This document shows, piece by piece, positions 62,242 to 64,000 of a stretch of 64,000 nt of DNA. The DNA comes from Corynebacterium durum. Lineage in GTDB: Bacteria > Actinomycetota > Actinomycetes > Mycobacteriales > Mycobacteriaceae. Under the pieces are notes generated by a model. It did no database searches, was not told where the DNA came from, and worked only from the letters and a program-made list of their open reading frames with translations. The stretch lies in contig NZ_CP047200.1 of assembly GCF_030408675.1 (NCBI RefSeq), positions 496,001-560,000 on the forward strand, in the 5' to 3' direction. Within the stretch, counting starts at the first letter, position 1, and every line of letters begins with the position of its first letter. The translations under genes were made by a program, and so were the position numbers.

Positions 62242-63018
62242 TTATCGTTGTGCCTGGTGTCGGCTTGGTTTTCTCGAATTAAACCAAGCTTTTACCCCTA
62301 CAAGGAGGGCGGCGACGATCGCTGCTGCGATGAGTGCCTTTTGTTGCCAGGGCATGGGGCGTGCGTCAGCTAGTTCATCGGCGCAGTGTGTGAGGTTGGT
62401 CTTCAGGGTTTGTTGTGCGGAGTTGTAGTCAGCAGCGCGGGTGCTGAAGAGTTCGGATCGGAGGGCGTCGATACGCATGCCGGAGGATGCTTGGCTCTGC
62501 AGGGTTCCGGAAATGGCTGCGGCGGGGTTGTCGCCGATGTCCTGCGCGGCAGTGCGTGCCTGCTGCTCGGTGTATTCGGTTCTAAAACCGGGGTCGGTGG
62601 CGGCATCAATTCCGGCATCGGCCGCGGTTTGTGTGGTGAGCATACCTAAGCCTTCCTGTCCGCCCGTATTGGTGATGCGCTGTTGCAGGTCGTTGACAGT
62701 TGGCGCTCCTTCCCTGCCTGATTCGTAGGCGGCCAGGTCGGCGGCAAACCCTGGGGAGGCTTTGTCGATTTCTGCGATGCGTGCCTTGCGGACATCGTTT
62801 TCCAGCTTGTTCCAGAAGTCCCGTACCTGCGAGGGGGAGTTAGGGTCTACCCGACACAGCTGCTTCTCTGTGTCGGCTGTCACCGTGAAAGCGTTGCTTG
62901 CTGGCGGCGTTAGGAGTGCGGCAAGCGTAACGACGGCCGCCGTACCCACTGTTGTCACGATGGGCCTGCGGGTGACGGGGGTAGGTGGCAGGGGTGGTTG
63001 ATGAAAAGAAAACCTCAT
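62242..63018 (-). CDS. Secreted, membrane-anchored protein of unknown function
   Basis: The 258-residue protein has a Pro-rich N-terminus, a signal-like helix (about 22-42), a helical external domain with two cysteines (QLCRVDPNS, THCADELAD) and a C-terminal membrane helix with a basic tail (ALIAAAIVAALLVGVKAWFN). I do not recognise a family. It lies between metY and cstA. The arrangement suggests a surface protein held at its C-terminus. Confidence 0.65.
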   Translation of the reverse strand: MRFSFHQPPLPPTPVTRRPIVTTVGTAAVVTLAALLTPPASNAFTVTADTEKQLCRVDPNSPSQVRDFWNKLENDVRKARIAEIDKASPGFAADLAAYESGREGAPTVNDLQQRITNTGGQEGLGMLTTQTAADAGIDAATDPGFRTEYTEQQARTAAQDIGDNPAAAISGTLQSQASSGMRIDALRSELFSTRAADYNSAQQTLKTNLTHCADELADARPMPWQQKALIAAAIVAALLVGVKAWFNSRKPSRHQAQR

Positions 63019-63173
63019 AACACAAGCCTACGTTGTGGGTTTGGTTATGTGATTTGTTCCTCGCGCCGTGTGGCTGAGCAGTGTTTATGCGCGGTTTGAT
63101 GGATTTTTTTCAGTAGCAGTGACCTAAAACCCCTTTTAAAGTCCCATCATTCGGGATACGGTGTGACCAGGCG

Positions 63174-63179
63174 CATAAT
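63174..63179 (+). promoter_or_regulatory. Possible -10 element for cstA
   Basis: CATAAT is followed by a leader of about 50 bases to the cstA ATG. The region 63019-63235 holds no gene. A partial cyclic-AMP-regulator-like half-site TGTGACC (63162-63168) precedes it. Confidence 0.35.
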
Positions 63180-63235
63180 TTTGAGCTAAGTATGACTCAC
63201 CTCATATTTTTGGAGTTTGGAAAGGAAGGGCTGTC

Positions 63236-64000
63236 ATGACAAAACAGGATGTCAAGGACAGACTCACGGTTCCTGACGGAGTGGAACTGGTCTATTCAGA
63301 TGCGTGTGACCTGCCTGTTGGTGTCCACGACCACAGACGCATGTCGTTGAAGAAAAAGATCGTGCTTCTCCTTGTGGCCATCGCAGCAGCAGCCGGGTGG
63401 GGAACCATCGCGTTATCCCGTGGCGAAACAGTCAACGCAGTGTGGTTGGTGCTTGCTGCAGTTGGTTCCTACATCATCGGCTTCACGTTCTACGCGCGGC
63501 TTATCGAATACAAGGTGGTGAAGCCTCGCGACGATCGCGCTACCCCTGCCGAATACGCCAATGACGGCAAGGACTTTATGCCAACTGACCGGCGAGTGCT
63601 ATTCGGGCACCACTTTGCTGCGATTGCGGGTGCTGGCCCGCTGGTGGGGCCTGTCATGGCAGCCCAGATGGGGTATCTTCCCGGTACTATCTGGATTGTT
63701 GTGGGCGTTATCCTGGCTGGTGCTGTGCAGGACTACCTGGTCTTGTGGGTGTCAACGCGCAGGAAAGGTCGCTCACTGGGGCAGATGATCCGCGATGAAA
63801 TGGGAGTCGTTGGTGGCACTGCCGGCATCCTCGCCGTGATTACCATCATGATCATCATCATTGCGGTGTTGGCACTTGTGGTGGTCAACGCCCTTGCAGA
63901 AAGCCCATGGGGTGTGTTCTCCATCACCATGACTGTGCCGATTGCGCTGTTCATGGGCGTGTACCTACGCTATCTGCGCCCCGGACGCGTGAGTGAAGTT
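63236..64000 (+). CDS. cstA: Carbon starvation protein A, 5' part (3' truncated by window edge)
   Basis: CstA is a multi-pass membrane transporter for pyruvate/peptides induced in carbon limitation. The first 255 codons are present. AAGGAAGG precedes the ATG at 63236. Family motifs are FGHHFAAIAGAGPLVGPV and MGYLPGTIW followed by the AGAVQDY segment. There is a soluble leader of about 35 residues before the first helix. Translation continues past base 64000. Confidence 0.92.
   Translation, partial: MTKQDVKDRLTVPDGVELVYSDACDLPVGVHDHRRMSLKKKIVLLLVAIAAAAGWGTIALSRGETVNAVWLVLAAVGSYIIGFTFYARLIEYKVVKPRDDRATPAEYANDGKDFMPTDRRVLFGHHFAAIAGAGPLVGPVMAAQMGYLPGTIWIVVGVILAGAVQDYLVLWVSTRRKGRSLGQMIRDEMGVVGGTAGILAVITIMIIIIAVLALVVVNALAESPWGVFSITMTVPIALFMGVYLRYLRPGRVSEV

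Larger units (their letters stand above)
1861..62476. repeat. Dispersed 13-bp motif GGCGTCGANAMGC (at least 27 copies)
   Basis: By eye I find exact matches starting at 1861, 8421, 19546, 26043, 31195, 32416, 33531, 37673, 53662, 55724 and 62464 (plus strand), and at 4990, 7063, 21594, 24796, 32917, 47622, 49741 and 52614 (minus strand). One-mismatch copies start at 9887, 21710, 27443, 31314, 37268, 40438, 41631 and 61048. Almost all lie inside unrelated genes. Chance would give about 0.015 exact copies in 64 kb under uniform base composition. The function is unknown. Confidence 0.8.

Noticed and set aside
1861..62476. The 13-mer as a polar replication or FtsK-orienting sequence
   Set aside because: Orientation is mixed (roughly 15 plus, 12 minus) within one chromosomal segment, so a strongly polar role is unlikely. 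Other roles remain open.
1..64000. tRNA, rRNA, CRISPR arrays, IS elements, prophage
   Set aside because: No cloverleaf, rRNA core, regular repeat-spacer series, transposase or phage gene was recognised on either strand.

Overview
The window is a chromosomal segment of a Corynebacterium, most likely related to the C. diphtheriae group. The base composition is moderately GC-rich. Gene order matches known corynebacterial loci: rpoA-rplQ-truA, rplM-rpsI-glmM, guaA followed by an envelope-stress regulator set, metQNI-dnaE2, an mntABCD-mntR manganese locus, metX/metY around an htaA-hmuTUV-htaB heme locus, then cstA. The species cannot be fixed from the sequence alone. I saw no rRNA, tRNA, CRISPR array, insertion sequence or prophage.

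Layout. 1-2033: end of the ribosomal/RNA polymerase operon (rpoA, rplQ) and truA. 2129-4669: a large membrane protein. 4730-14291: a type VII (ESX-like) secretion locus with eccB, convergent eccD-mycP, divergent eccC, an accessory membrane protein and two WXG100 proteins. No eccE or PE/PPE gene is visible. 14292-14689: a gene-free stretch with three dyad symmetries. 14690-17467: rplM, rpsI, a small unknown gene and glmM. 17580-19914: a three-gene overlapping operon of unknown function that looks like a candidate ESX substrate set. 19895-25747: a hydrolase-like protein lacking its serine nucleophile, a DUF1304 protein, fused NAD(P)HX repair enzymes, two related lipoproteins and guaA. 25731-28381: two duplicated DUF418 membrane proteins. 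28432-31716: an EsrI/EsrS/EsrR-like three-component envelope stress system. 31757-34152 and 38986-42216: imuA'-imuB and dnaE2, a mutagenic repair set with matching candidate LexA boxes. 35935-38636: metQ-metN-metI methionine importer. 42217-45494: a decayed mannose-family PTS plus a HAD phosphatase. 45753-50061: mntABCD-mntR. 50011-53790: a CPBP protease, trmL, folD, a DUF3017 protein and metX. 53856-60769: a membrane protein and the heme-uptake locus. 60844-64000: metY, a secreted protein and the start of cstA.

Regulatory themes. Several genes have a -10-like hexamer 6-8 bases before the start codon, consistent with leaderless mRNAs (truA, eccC, glmM, guaA, mntR, folD and others). A shared operator-like sequence precedes metQ, metX and metY, resembling the McbR site. 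DtxR-like boxes precede htaA and htaB.

The most unusual signal is a dispersed 13-bp motif, GGCGTCGANAMGC. By hand it occurs exactly 19 times and 8 more times with one mismatch, in unrelated genes, on both strands and in several reading frames. That is far above chance and points to a chromosome-wide DNA signal of unknown role.
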